From: Thalassia testudinum
Taxonomy: Eukaryota > Streptophyta > Magnoliopsida > Alismatales > Hydrocharitaceae
Direction: 5' to 3'
Assembly (NCBI GenBank): GCA_037157565.1
Contig: JAZHRO010000055.1
Location: 39,835,001-39,899,000 of the forward strand
Length of the DNA: 64,000 nt
In this document: piece after piece, positions 44,616 to 58,350 of the stretch
Layout: every line of letters begins with the position of its first letter
Position numbering within the stretch: position 1 is the stretch's first letter
Notes under the pieces: generated by a model
Databases searched by the model: none
The model's input: only the letters and a program-made list of their open reading frames with translations
Told to the model about the DNA's origin: nothing
Program-made: the position numbers and the translations under genes

Positions 44616-46511
44616 GGATCCCTACTCTGACCAGGCTGATTGGACTCAGCCAAACCCTGGATCTTCATTTCCACATCTCTTTTATCCTTACAACATCTGG
44701 TGGGCACCACATCTATTGATTCACATCCATCAATCAACCAGACTAATTGGGTTTAGGTTGTATCATTAGCTTGTTGATCTGAACAAGCACCTGGTTGGAC
44801 TAACCAGGCTTTTGATCAAGGTGCTTGTTCTACAAAACTCATCTGATTTGACCACTCCTCCATGACCATTTTCTGCTCAACTGAAGGCATTGAATTTAGT
44901 GCTTAACGGGAGGCAACCCGTCATTCCAAAAACCCGAGATGCTTCTGATTATCCTTTTAAGCTTCACATCTACTGCACTCTGAGATCAGTTTTAGAACAG
45001 CTGGCTCTACCTTTGGTATTTGTATAAAAGCTTGAAATTGTCTGCAACAGTCATCCTGACCCATTCGCCCACCCTTTTGACCCTGTTCTAACCCATGAAC
45101 CAAGCTGATTCCATATGCTTCGGTTTACAATGAGGACATTGCAAAACTTAAGCATGGGGGGATGTTAAAGTGCAAACATATAAAAATTCAAGTTTTTGAA
45201 AGGTTCTCACAAAAAAATTACTCACATTTTAAAAACTAAAAAAATAAAAAATTGAAAAAGAATAAAAAAAATGGAGAAAGGGGAGGAAATTTTGTGAGAT
45301 TAATTGAATATCATTCTTGAGGAGGGCAAGAGGAGGTGATTTAAATGTCAGAAAGGAGCATAATTTGAAATAAAAAAGGGATAGTCATTAGTAAATGATT
45401 ATGGAATCTACTTAAGTTCTAGACCAAATCAAAAGAAAAGAAATTAAGTCCTAGAATAACAGAGAGACAAAGAGATTAGTATGAGTGCTGATCTTAGGCC
45501 TCTTGGGCTTGCTTTAGGGCATAAACATTCAAGTATCCATTAAGATTTTGATAGTCCTCAAGAAGTTGAGGAAAATGCGAAGCTTATGTATTAGCTCTAA
45601 GGCTTAGGGATTATTCGGCCTCATTAACTGACATCTGGTTTATGGGACTCGATAACCGAAGCACCCTAATCCACACACAAGTTAGGTTTAGTGCGCTTAA
45701 TAATCAAAATCACGCAAAAGCATTTATTCTATTCTAAAAAAGCTACCTAGATTAAAAGTGACTTATCAACAAAAGTTGATTTGGATGAGTTCTCGGTGGG
45801 GAGAGGTGGGAAATTCCCCTAGAAGATGTGCAATAACATACCATCTCCTCGGTGCTTGTCTCTTAGGATATCTAAATATCCTATCAGGGGCATGTAAGCA
45901 CCTTGTGCTGATTTAGGTACCATGGGCAGGATTATCATGAAATGTCGATCGCCAGGGCCTGAATTTAGTACAGAACACCATGGGCGGCACTATCTCGAAA
46001 TGTCGAAAGCCAAGGTTCTGGGGGTTGCCATGGGTGGTGCTATCTTGAAGCATCAATTGCCAGGGACCCTACGAGGATTGATGGTGGGAGCAAGGAATTC
46101 GATACAGACCATGTTTTTGAGCCAATCCGAAGCTGGAAATAATCAAGAAAAAGAGAGAGAAAGCTCTCTAAAAATGACAAAATTCTTCTATCCCTCTCTC
46201 CTACAAAAATGCACTACAAATTGAATTGGGACTAACCTTGTTTCAAACACAGGTAGTTTAACTGTTGGGTTCAACAAACCATAGGATAGTTCCTGTGGAC
46301 CTTAGAAACCTTCACGATAGACTAAGGCTAAAGCTAGTCAAGTCTACATCTTGGTTGGTAATTGAGTACCTCTAGGCCTATTATTGGCATTCTGACCTAA
46401 TTTCTAAAAAAAAGAATAAATTAGGACTTTGACCATCAAAGCATGGTCTAGAATTTGAGTTCATTTCATAAGATTTTGCTAAGGGACTAGCAAAAGTTAG
46501 GCATGGGGGTA
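44616..46511 (+). other. 3' noncoding module of element 5
   Basis: No gene. It has the GGGAGGCAACCC block near 44910, a first polypurine-like tract GCATGGGGGGATG near 45153, A-rich stretches at 45230-45290, three degenerate ~50-58 bp tandem units from 45919 to 46070 (each with CCATGGG and GCCAGGG-type ends), the hairpin TTTTGCTA...TAGCAAAA at 46474-46495, and GGCATGGGGGTA ending at 46511. Confidence 0.65.
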
Positions 46512-49189
46512 TGATGATAACATCATCATCAGCCATACCAAGCTTTAATTAGTCATAATCCATTGATAAATTCTCCTGCATAACTGCCAAAGAGCCCTAA
46601 TTCATTACATAACCATTCTGAGAGATAAACATTAAAATAGGGGTAAAACTGTAGTTTTAATAGAATAACCTAATTGTAGAACAATCATAGGGTTTCCTAG
46701 GATTTTATTAAAGGTCAAATGGTCATAAATGCCTAAGTGGGTACATGTAGACAGAAACGAGTTTTCGTGCGTTTCAAGAATTGACATCTGAAACCCTAAA
46801 AATAGACTCTCTTAATTAACTGAAGTTCTGGTCAGGATGAAATTCACCTAAATCTTCTAAAAATCATAGAAAAATATTCCCTAAGGTCTGGTATGATTGA
46901 TTTGATCATTGGAACACATTTTGACATAAAATAGAGTCTCAGACAGGTAGTTGTCCTAATTTGAGTTTCTACATAATTTTCCCAGTCAAACTTGATCAAA
47001 CACAAAATCCAACTTCACCATCAGATTCCTTCGGTCTAAATTAGGTTTGTACCAAAATTTGGACCTAATCAGAGATCACCTTGACCCAGTTTACATTTCA
47101 GTCCTGTCTCTTTTCTCTCACACATATGCCCCTAACTTTCAAAATAATTACAAATGGGTCCCTAAGTTTATCGTCGTTCTTTGCAAATAGGTCTCCACAC
47201 CATTTTTGGAAGGTCAGAACTTCACCGTTGAGATTCGAGTGAGGATTTCTCACTCGATTCTCAATCAAACACTCTTAAAATTGAAAAGGGGATTCCTTGA
47301 GGAAGTCTCTTCCAAATGGGACTATCCACAGATCCTAGAACCCTCTAGAAATCCCATGCAAATGATTTAAATGCACATGTATCATATGTGCGCAAGAAGC
47401 TTGGAGTTTCCAAGCTTGTTTCCAAGCTTGGAACTCCATCCTAAGCTCTATAAAAGACTTCCTGAGGCATGCCTTACATCCTTAGCTAAGTTTAGGCCTC
47501 AAAACCCACTTCAAACTCCTTCCCTGGCCATCTCCAACCTAGCTCCGGTGAGCTCCTCCCTCCGTCGTCCTACGGCCTCCCAACGATCAAATTGGGAGTG
47601 CCACATTCTTCCCCGACATCTTCCGCCCCTCGACGACCAAATCAGGGGCTCTAAAGTCACCTTCTTCCTTGCCACTCCTTCACCAGAGAACCTCTCTTCC
47701 ATGGTGCCGGCCAATCAAAGCCGGTGCCTTCCTGCCTCTTTCGTCCACTATATTAGGTCCTATAGCTCTCTCTTCTTCCCTCCCTCTTTCTCTCTTTAAA
47801 CTCCCATTCCGACCGCTGTTCACACTCTCTCCCTTCGTCTTCTCCAAGTCCGGCATGGGCTCCGGAGAGCCCATGCCACCACCACACGCCACCAAACACC
47901 ACACCACCACAGCCAAAACCTCCACCGTGGCCCCTAGAACAAAAGCCCTAATCATTTTGGGCCTATTGTCCACTCCATCTCCCCACCGAACTCACCCACT
48001 TCTGCACACCTCCTCCGAGTTTGTCCGACCTCCATGCTTCACCAATCACCACAAAACCACCGCCATCGCCTTTCTCACACCATGGCAATACTTTTGAGCT
48101 AGTCTAATTGGGCTGGGAGGCCATGTTCCTATTTTCAGGAGTTTGCCGATCTCTATCGTCACTTCTGTCATCTCCGGCATCCAGCACTGAGCGCCGACCT
48201 CCATTCAACCTGTAGGTACTCACATTTGATGTGGAAACACCTAAGGAAGCTCCCTAGGACTTCAAAGCAATGCAAAAACAACATCAACTGCGTCACTTTG
48301 AGGGTGCCATCTCCTGTAGCTTCATGAGGAAGACCAGGGACTTTAGTCCCACATCGGTGGTGAATGAAGCCTCCCCAGCGAATAAATTGTTTCCTTGCAT
48401 ACCACCCATCGCTCGAGACACAAGGGGGGTTGGGTCCCCCACGCACACACCTCCTCACACCCTCATGCCTTCCCCGTACACATGTACGCGGGTCTGGCCA
48501 CTTCATAGGATCAATAACCTGACCTATAACCCGATTACACTCGGGTTTGAGAAAGAAGTAAAAGGAGAAATTTCTGTGAGAGGAGTGGGTCAGGTTTTGC
48601 TCCATTGGTGCGTGCCTCGGGGTGCGTGCACTCTCCACTCTTAGTTGTGAAAAGAGTTTGAAAGAAGAAGTGCCTTGTGGTGAGGTTCGAAGAGAAGAAG
48701 AACAAGAGGAGGTACTGTAGCCAACAGTGTTTAAGTCGTCTGATATTCATTACCGACGTCTGATGAGGCTAATTTAGCTTGATACATTTTCTTTGTGTGG
48801 AATTAACTTAAGTGGTTCAAGTCACTGTTCATTTATTTCAGATATTGAGTGATTGATATGTATATACTTAAGACTAATAATTGGTGATTCAAATCACCAT
48901 TATTTTTTATTAGACATCTTTTTGCCTCATTAAAACTCTTGATATACTCATGTTCTGCATTAAAGATCAATTTTGAGTAGATATTATTCATTGATAATCA
49001 TTCTTGGCTTGATTCCTTATGCTTATTTATATATTAATCAAGATTAGTGTGTGAATTCCTATTTGCTCTTATGTTTAACCTCAGACTTCATTTCTAGATA
49101 TTCGAGTTATAAATTATATTTGTTGAAGAGCTATTTAGGATACTTTACTACAGTGAGACACTTTAATCTCCTGAATAACCCACTTAACA
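46512..49189 (+). repeat. 3' LTR of element 5 (LTR_A family), 2678 bp
   Basis: It starts TGATGATAACATCATC directly after the polypurine tract and ends CACTTAACA. Homologous over its length to the solo LTR at 18199-20869. TATA box at 47449-47456, a Pro/Ser-rich leader (47500-48100) giving spurious ORFs, and a U5 motif near 49068 (TTGCTCTTATGTTTAACC, decayed). Confidence 0.8.
47449..47456 (+). promoter_or_regulatory. TATA box of LTR_A (element 5)
   Basis: TATAAAAG in GCTCTATAAAAGAC, the same position as in the left copy. Confidence 0.65.
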
Positions 49190-52100
49190 TAAGGATCACG
49201 AAACACCTGAGGGCGATCTAAGCTCCACTAGAGAGCTTTCAAACCACCAGAGCTCCTCCCCTATTCGTTGTGCAGCCACTAGCTGCAATTCATCTCAGAG
49301 GTCCCATTCGTTCTGTTAGTTAGGTCTTTCCCGCTTTCTAGATTAGTTGTAGTACCTGTTAGTGTAGTGTAGATTAGTTAGATGTAGTTTAGATGGTGAA
49401 TTGGATGATGTGTTAACTTAGATTAGAGTAGACTAGATCTTGCCCTCTCTAATCAATTCAGATTAGAGAGGTGTTTTTCCACCTCTATTTCAATCCATTA
49501 ATCTCCCTAATAATCTCATAATTCTCATTCTCTAATTTTCTCAATGATTTAATTCACACTCCACCCATCCACTAAGGTCAAATTCAAATCCAAAGTCCTA
49601 GCTTCTAAATCTGAATTTGCACCTAAAACACATCTGGGGGATCTCCCATTCATTCTAGAAATTCACAATGACCCTCCGATCTAATTTTATTTCAACTGAT
49701 TCACTCAATCCTTTCAATTTGGTTTTCACACCCAATTTCGCAATTTAAGATTTAATTTGGTGAGAAATGATTTGAATCGAGTGAATTGGATTTTTATGAG
49801 TTTAATTGGCTTGAATGTGATGGGGTTGACCTGTTTGAACTTGACTCTTATTACTAAATGTGTTCTTGCCCAATTTGAATCTTGATTTCTGATTTTTTTG
49901 GCACTTTGCTACTTCAAGCCAAGGAAAATCAATGATCCTGATTTGAGGCTTGAGTAATGATCCAATGAGTTTAAACGGATCACCTATAGTTCCTGTACAC
50001 TAGTCAATGGTGTGTAGGAACTCTAGATGATCATATCATCTTAGTGATTCAAGATCAAAAACCCTAAAACAAGGCAACATGCATGGGTTTTAATTTTAAA
50101 TGACATGAAATTTCAGATTTGATCAGAGCTTTTAGGTGATTTGAATGAAGATTTTGAAGTGATTCTCCCCTCTTCTTACTGTCTATGGCAAGGTTGAAGG
50201 GTCTAATCAAGCTTTTTGAATATATTCTCGAGATTCAATTTGAGTTTTCAATGGTATATCTTCATCTGGAAGTGTTTGATCTTGAAATCTAGATTTCTAG
50301 ACTTTCAAAGTTTTACATGATGCTTGGTTTTGATGAAAGGATTTAATCAGATTCAAATGTATACAAAAAGGACTGATATGATCTAGATCAGTCCAACATT
50401 AGTTTAAATTGAGCATTCATTTGCATCAGATCAGACCTACTTGGTCTGATTAGAGAAAATAACAACATTAGCTACTGGGGTTTTCATGGACAGCAGCAAC
50501 AAAATCTGCTACATTTGTTGGTAGCAAGGGCAACAACTATAGCAGGTGAATCAACAGCTAAAATAGCTACTAGAAGTTGATGCAACAGCAGGTCTGGAAG
50601 AGAGGGATTAGGCTAGATTTAGGATGGTTTGAAGAGTGGAAGGGGCTGACATTATGTTAGACTGTTAGAACATCTTGAGCAAGCTTTCATGTACTTGAAT
50701 TCGACTTTTAATCTGATTGGAATAGCATGTGATTTCCATATGAAATTCACTGTTAATAGCCTTATAATTATTTAAACTATTCAAAATATGAATTTTAGTG
50801 AAATTTGAAGTTAGACCCAAGTTCTGATGTTCCATCATATTATATATTACTATCTAGATGTTGTTGAATGGTTACATCTCATTTCCAACCATCAGAACTC
50901 ACTCTCATGGCTTTGGTTCCATTTTCCTTTTCCTAATTAGGCCTAGTTTGTGTCAACTTGTAAAATCATAAAAATTACAAAAAAATTGTAAAAAAATAAA
51001 ACAAATGTGTCTTGAGTAGATTTAGGTATATTTCTAGGTGTGTACAAAGTTTTAGAATAATCTAAACCCTCTAACTAGTAGAATATACCAGTAGACGGTT
51101 CAGTATATTTTGAAACTAAATAAAAGAATCAAATTTGAAAACACCAAAAAGAGTTTCTTCTCTCTCATCTCCTACGTCTATTCTATATATAAAAATCATA
51201 AAAATCAAAAAATACCCAAAAATACACAAAATGCCTTGCATATACTATTTATACTTGTACATATAATTTAATACTAAGACATTTGCAGATATTGTAAAAT
51301 ATGTAAATAATGTACATAAATAACTTAAACTTGTATTATATATATTTAAATAAGTATTTAGAATGATTTATTATATATAAAATTTTATTGTATAATTATA
51401 TATTAATTTATACTGTATATACATATTTAACTAATTATTATATACTATACCATACCTGTATATTAAATTCATTATATAATTATTGTAGGTAATTAAGTTA
51501 TTAAGTTAATTAGGTAAGTTATTAACTTAAAATAAAATAAATTAGTAAATTAAGTTAATACTGAAGTAATCTATACCGTATACTTGTACACTATTATTTT
51601 AAGTATGTTGGACCAATTTATACTGTATTTGTATTATATTATATTATTTATACCTTAATTATGTGTATATCTATCTAAAACGTGTATTTAAATGTAAATA
51701 AATTAAAATAAATTTTCTAAAATAAATTTAAAATGTATAATAAATACTTAATATGTTAATTAACTAATTATAAAGTCAATTGCATCATTAATTTATTAAT
51801 TTGTACAAATTAAATCTTAATTTAACGTGAATAAATCCGTAATTTTTAACTAATTTTAATATATCTTTGAATAACTTATAATGCTAAATTAATTATACAA
51901 TTGAATAGCCCTATATAAGGGCTTTCCAAAAATGTAAATTAATTAAAATTTTGAATTAATTTTGATCCCTAAATCGAGGGCCAAAATCTTGAAATCAAGA
52001 TGCACGCAAGCGCTGCACAGCGCCCAATTTCACCGCTACTCAGTGCCACATCAATGGCAGTAGAGCACTCCATGCTGTATAAATGGAATTCAGTTGAATG

Positions 52101-53250
52101 CTCCACCAGTCGTCACATGCGTCAGGTGCACCATACACCATATACCCATACATGAGAATACTGAGCATTATTTGGAACGACGCATGGGTTAGGGGCAGTG
52201 CACTGTGCTGGGCCTACTGTGGGCCTATTATGGGCTTGAAATTAAACGAATGAAAATGCACTCTAAATGAACTATGGGCAGGCTTAGTAGCAGTCTGATC
52301 CCACCCTATTGGGTGCTGTGTACCCCACAAAGGACCGACCTGCCCATTTGAAAACCTAATTTTTAACTAAGTGAACAATAACTTGGGGTCGTGTGTGAGA
52401 GTGCACCTAAAATTCGACTAAGTGTTGAAGAAGAAAAGAGAAAAGGTTGTGAAAATAGACTAAGTGTCTAAGTGTTGAGATGACAGCTAAGCACTTGTGC
52501 AGTGTATGTATACTAGTGTGTTATGTATATATATACAGTATATGTGTAATATATGTAAATATATAATAAGTAAAATATATGTATACAATGTATATGTATA
52601 TATATGTAATACATATATAAATATAAATAGAATAGTAAGATACTGTTTGATCCTTATATATATAAAAATAAACTTAAAGGCTTTAGTGACAATTGAATCC
52701 ATCATTGTAGATATATAATTATGTTAATAAACATAGTCTTTTGCCTTATGTTCTGTACAGCTTTTACTAAGGCTATAGTAACACTTATTTATATCACTGT
52801 ATTTGTTACTAAAGTTAATATTATATGTTAGTATCTTTAGTCTAGTGTATATTATTAGTAGTAAGTTTTGTACATATATTTAGGTATTAATTAGGGTAGT
52901 TGTACATAACTAACATAGAGTAATTATACTTAGTTTTTGATGCATGTTTAGTTGTAAATATATTTAAGGCATTATAATGCATATTAATTGATTCTTTTGT
53001 ACATAATTGACTAATTCTTTCATTCCTTGATTCATTGATTCATTTTGTACATAAAATTAATATTTTTGGAACAGAGAGAGTGATGTATATATATCAATAA
53101 CTACTTCCCAATGAATGATCTGGAATAAACCAGTAAAAATTATGTAAATAAATAAAATAATGCGACATCTGTTTGCATTGTGACATCTATATTACGACAA
53201 TGACGACATTAAAGCATGATTTTTTTTGCAATACAATTGTCGACAATCAA
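49190..53250 (+). repeat. LTR_B right copy: probable 5' LTR of element 6 (at least 4.06 kb)
   Basis: Homologous to the left copy (6644-10345, 18164-18198, 20870-21364). It directly precedes a tRNA-Asp-like primer site, as a 5' LTR should. It has a dyad around AATCAATTC near 49450, AAAAATA runs at 50960-51000, a very AT-rich block (51240-51960), AT-dinucleotide repeats (52510-52630) and a decayed U5 motif (TACTTCCCAATGAATGATC near 53102). The left edge abuts element 5, so the true LTR start may be missing. No gene inside. Confidence 0.55.
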
Positions 53251-53254
53251 CTTT

Positions 53255-53272
53255 TAGCACCATTGCTGGGGA
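53255..53272 (+). other. Decayed tRNA-Asp primer binding site of element 6
   Basis: TAGCACCATTGCTGGGGA differs from the tRNA-Asp complement at four places, all G to A or C to T, as expected from deamination of methylated cytosines. Confidence 0.75.
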
Positions 53273-54507
53273 GGCAATTCTCTATACGCCAAAAGTTTTC
53301 TTTTATTCTTTATTTGTAAATATTTTTGATTTCTTTGTATATAAACATTCTTTCATTTATATTCTTTGTTGTATATAGATTTTTTTATTCAATTTATTCC
53401 TTGATTGATTTTTGTATATAATTTATTCAATCATTTGGTGTTTTTGCAGCACTTAAGGAGGAGTAAGAGTAGTGTCTTCTTCCAGGTGGAGTTTTGTTCT
53501 TGGTGGATCCACTGCACTGTGGACCCACTTCTAAGAGTAGTTTTTCCTATAGGAGCTACAGATTTCCAGTTTTTAGTAGTGTAGATTAGTATAGTGGTAG
53601 TTTAGACTTAGGTATATACTTAGGATATTTGTTAGGCATAAGTTGTGAGAGCCTGTTCTCACACATTTGTCTAATAACTTGGACTTTGGACTCTTTCTAT
53701 TCTCTCTCTACTCATCTCTTATCAACTTGATTTTCCGTATCGATTTCTTTTCCGATTTGATTTTGTTTGTTACATTATCAAAAATCTAAAAAAATTATAA
53801 AATCAAAAAGACAAAAAATATTCCATCTCTTATCTAGTAGTAGCATGATATAGGCATCCATACTTAGGTTGTATTCTTCCTATTAGATTTTATTTCATTC
53901 AACTTGCAGTTTAAAGAATTGCTGGAGTCAGATACGCATTTCTATCCTTAGCTTCTGCCATCTCTTGCATTTGATTTAAGCTAAAAAGACCATCATTTAT
54001 TTGAAGAGATTAAAAAGCGAGATCAGTTGCATGAAAGACATTTCTTAAATATCAAATCAAATTCAAAAGGAGATATAAAACTTGTTTGAAACCCTGGTTG
54101 AGCTTTTCATCGCTATTCTGTTGCTTGATTATCGTGTACACACTAACGATCACTTAAGTACATAAACACATAGGTTTCTATCTCATCGCTTTGAGCAACC
54201 ATATGGTCGGGATTCGCACGCCAATCTTATCCAAATTCAAGGTGGATTCTAGAGGTCAACACCCTGTTAGGTTTTCTATAGGACACGTACAATTGTACTA
54301 AAACATTTGCTTGCATATTATTATTTTCACGTAGCAGACCCTAGGAAAAATTTGGATTTTCTCGCTTGACTTAATATTGATTGGTCTTTTATTGTTGAGA
54401 TTGACTGAGATATTGGGATTTCTGATTTTATTTGAGATAGATTGAGTGAGATTGCTTTCTGTGAGTTGTGACTGATATTTCAAAATTTGTTTTTCAAAAA
54501 TCAACTC
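53273..54507 (+). other. 5' leader of element 6 (no gene)
   Basis: Untranslated, AT-rich. It contains a TTTTTGCAGCACTTAAGG splice-acceptor-like block near 53440 and a TAGTGTAGATTAG block near 53577 that recalls the start of LTR_B. Confidence 0.5.
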
Positions 54508-57500
54508 ATGGACAGTAGGAGATCCCATAACCCCGAGCTTGTACCTCCCTTGGGTGTCGATGCCTAAGCTTCCACTTCCACTTCTATGCCTTCCACATCT
54601 AATCCTGTACCAAATAGGCCTCAAACTCCCATTCACCACTCCGTTCATCTAGAGGATGACCATGATTCTACACAATTTGAGGATTTTAAAGAATTTCCTC
54701 ATCTTTCCGCACATCCTCCACCACCACCACCTCCAATTCATAAGTTCCAACCTCCTCCTTACCCAAACTTTCCCAACCAACCACAACCAGAGAGAGGTCT
54801 ACAACCTAACCTACAACACCTGTTTGATACACAACTACAAATGAATACTGATGAGATTGGACTAATAGTTAGCCTAAGTACTCTTTAATTATATGTGCTT
54901 AGTTTCTAATTGCTTAAGAGTTAAATGGTAATTTATCTTAGCCTACATATAATTTTATGCGCCAATTTTACACTTAATAGCATATGGTTATGATAACCTA
55001 TTTGATGGATGAAGGCTAAATGCAAGGAGTATTGGAATAGGGAGGACATCATTCACAAATGGGATTTGTACACACCAACTCCGTGCTTCAGTCAGCCTTT
55101 CAGTTGCGAACAAAGCTATAGACATCCAATTTGAGTTTTTAAGATGTCCAAAGCTCAGTCTGGACGTCTAATGATGTTGACGGTAACTGATCCACCACCA
55201 ACTGTGCCTTTTCTCTCCATGCATCCCAACCGCTTGCGATCTTCGCTGAGTGGTTGGAGAAGCTCTCGACGGAAGAAAACAAACCGAGGATTTTTAAAAG
55301 GAAACCAATTGCACAGGGATATCTTCCATCTTCCACCCCCCTATGAGGACTCTCTCCACCGTGGAACCTGCTTACATCGTGGACAAGCTTGCACCGTGAA
55401 CCTCAAGCGTGCACCGTGGGCCTCGCATACTCTGCTGTGACCTCAACGTCACCAATCATGTGTGCATTGTAACAAAGTGCACACACCCACCGCCGCCCCC
55501 TCTTTTTCTTCTTCTCCTTTGTTGTCTTCTTCATCTTCCACTCTTCTCCCTTGTTCCTCTCTTCCACAAAAGAACCCAAAGACGCCCTCACCATAGCACC
55601 CTCAACCGCTCTCTCCAACCACCACGACCACCTTCACCACCACCAACTCCTCACCATCGTTACCCACACCCTTGCCACAGACCACCATCACCACCACCAA
55701 ACCCTTGCCGCAGTAGTCCCCCCCCCCCCACTGTCACAAACACACCGCCAACCATGACCACCAACACCACCGCCAAACCCACAGCCCTTTCCTTGTTCAT
55801 CTTCTTCTTCCTTTTCTCCTCCTAATGCACCATCGCAAAGAACCCAACACACAGGTCATCCTCTTGCTTCACACAACCACCACAAGTTGTCTACCTCACC
55901 ACCAACATCACCGTTCTTCCCATCTCACACACCCAACCACAACAGGCACCACCGGCGACCATGGGCATCTACCCCTCGCCACAACAAACACACACGTCAT
56001 CCGGCCACTGAAACATCGGTCGATCACCGTTCGCCGTGCCGTCACCATCATTACGATGCCCCACCTCCGACGCACCTCCACCAGCAATAGCTCCTCCGAC
56101 GAAGCTTCCACACGTGCACAGTCGAGAGAGAACAAAAAGCTTTGTTTCTCAACAGTAGAGTGGGTATTAAAATTTAAGGAGAATGCCATTGCAGGATTAC
56201 TATTCCTTTATTTACATTAAATTATATTTAGGTGATTTTGCATGAGAACTCCCACATTTGTGATTAATTACGTACAATGAGAATTTATGTTGGAAAAGAG
56301 TTGCACTAGTTAGTATACCCATCCATTGATATTCCCAAATAAATGAAGTACCACTCACGAGTTTAATAGGCTAGTTCCCCCCTATGGAGATGACCTAATC
56401 CACTGTGGTTATAAATATTAAATGTTTTGATAATCGATTTTCAATCACAAAAGCTTTACAATGACACGACATTTTATGTTAAAAATTTCAACGAAAGCAA
56501 AGATCGACTCGTCAAATACCCTTACCCAACAAGTGCAATAGCTTACTCAAGCTGTTAATCTTCTAGCAAACCCCCATCCCTAGGCTCGTAGACCTCAACT
56601 ACGGGATAACTATAATCCCGTGGTTGCACCTCCCATGCCTGCAACACGTTATCCCACTGGGGGTCATGCTGCTGAACTGAAGCCGAACATACTTATCCCT
56701 CACTTCCATGGTCTTGCTTCTGAGGACCCTTTTCAACATTTAGAAGAGCTGAAAAATCTCACCCAAACCTTGGGTCTACAGGGCCATGATCAGCACACAT
56801 TGACGATGAAGATGTTCTCCTTTTCACTTAAGGACAAAGTCGCCTTCTAGTTTAGAACACTATCACGAACTACACCAATAGAGACATGGGCTTCTTTGGA
56901 ACATGAGTTCCTAAAGAAGTACTTCCCTGTAGGCCGCACCAATGCTTTGAGGCGTGCTATCACCACATTTACATAGAATTCAAGAGAACAAATCATGAGG
57001 CTTGGGAGCGATTCCACATGCTTCATAGTAAATGTCCCCACCAAGGTGTCCCACGCTGGCAAAAGATCCAGATCTTCTACCATGGGCTCCATGATGACAT
57101 AAGGAACTTTGTAGATGCCACATGTAGAGGCAATTTCTTCGAAAGCATGGTCAAAAACTCTATTAACAATGCTTCAATGAATGTGTTTAATAGAAAGTCC
57201 TCACATTCCCATTTACATTCGAGGGTACATGAAGCCCAATCCAGCACACAAGATTTAGAGATTGTAGCTAATCAGCTGAATAAGGTGGGCTTAATCGAGA
57301 AGAAAGTGGATGAAGTATGGAAATTCCTATCTAAACCTTCATCATCTTATTCTCAGTCACCTGCATCACGCAGTTCGTAGTTTCCCACAGGGTGGGAAAC
57401 TGTGAACAACCTTTCTGTGACACAACCACTTCTACCTAATTATTCATTTCCTTATCCTTCATCGGCTGGAGGAACCTTTGTTTCTCCTTACACTAAATTC

Positions 57501-58350
57501 CCTGCACCTTCCAGAGCTTCATAGGAGTTTCACGCCATTCACAATGACCCATATTAACAAAGCTACAACCCTGAATGACGTAATCATCCAAATTTCTTGT
57601 GGTCAAGAAATACACAAAGACCTAACTTTCAACAACCTTTTGCACCACCACTTCAGAACCCAATCTAAGCACCACCTCCACCACAACATGTGTCTCCATC
57701 GCGTGCCTACCAGCAACCCCAACCTAGACCAGCCCAATACTCTCAACCTGGGCCTACACGAGATGATCAGTTAGGGAATATCATGAAAGCTCTTGTTGAC
57801 ATGCAGCAACAGAATATTGCTATGCAACAAAGACAAGACGCGGCATCAGCTAAGATGAGAGCCCAACTTTCATACTCGACAGAATCCCGTCAACCACATT
57901 CACTTCCATCTCAAGCACAACCTAACCCGAGGAACATACCTGCCCAAAGGTATGTTCACCCTGGACCTCCAGTGCAAGGTCAAGCACATGTCATTTCACA
58001 AACCTTGCATGAACCTGAGTTCTACACTGATCTGACTACTTCCTATTTTTAACCCCAACCACCTCTTTTGCCAAACACTGATACACCGTCTACGTCTAGA
58101 GCTGAACTGAATGCCATCACAACTAGGAGTGGTAGTAGCACTGTAGATCCACCATTTCTTGCTTCTACATCTTTTCCTGGACCTTCTACTTCCACTCCTC
58201 CATTTGATTTACCTCTTCCTAATTCTTCTCAACTTAGGAATGACCCTCCCATTACAACTTCTGTACCATTTTCGAAGTTTTTAAAGAAGAAGGAAAAAGA
58301 AACAGTCTAGTGTAGCTCCTAAGAAGGATCAGCACGAGCTCTCTGAGCAA
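54508..58350 (+). pseudogene. gag of element 6, interrupted by a solo LTR
   Basis: ATG at 54508 reads MDSRRSHNPELVPPLGVDA, stop, then ASTSTSMPSTSNPVPNRP and a poly-Pro stretch up to QLQMNT. Skipping the LTR at 54849-56514 continues in frame as LTQQVQ, stop, LTQAVNLLANPHP. The gag core follows: PHFHGLASEDPFQHLEEL, MKMFSFSLKDKVAF, FLKKYFPVGRTNALRRAIT. The tail is Gln/Pro-rich (57690-58052). The linker has AITTRSGSSTVDPP. Several stops occur. Confidence 0.85.
54849..56514 (+). repeat. Solo LTR in element 6 gag, 1666 bp, target duplication AATAC
   Basis: Starts TGATGAGATTGGACTAAT, ends GATCGACTCGTCA. Perfect AATAC duplications lie at 54844-54848 and 56515-56519, and joining the flanks restores the gag frame across the site. 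U5 motif CCCCCCTATGGAGATGACC near 56378. The middle (55480-56100) is CCACCA/CATCAC-rich and creates spurious ORFs. A C-run lies near 55717. Confidence 0.88.

Larger units (their letters stand above)
43966..49189 (+). mobile_element. Element 5: 5'-truncated non-autonomous element with LTR_A 3' LTR
   Basis: It has the acidic ORF, a 3' noncoding module, a hairpin plus polypurine tract, and a full 3' LTR. It shows no gag, protease or RT. The 5' LTR and leader are missing at the junction with the reversed LTR3 fragment, which points to a rearrangement rather than a simple insertion. The five bases after the LTR are TAAGG; no partner was found. Confidence 0.7.

Noticed and set aside
47371..48644. 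ORFs of 124-156 codons on both strands
   Set aside because: Pyrimidine-rich leader of LTR_A downstream of its TATA box. The equivalent part of the left LTR_A copy does not keep these frames.
52487..52718. Tyr/Ile-rich ORFs on both strands
   Set aside because: AT-dinucleotide repeat in LTR_B.
55409..56220. Pro/Thr/His-rich ORFs up to 138 codons
   Set aside because: Low-complexity CCACCA/CATCAC sequence inside a solo LTR with clear target duplication, with several frames open at once.
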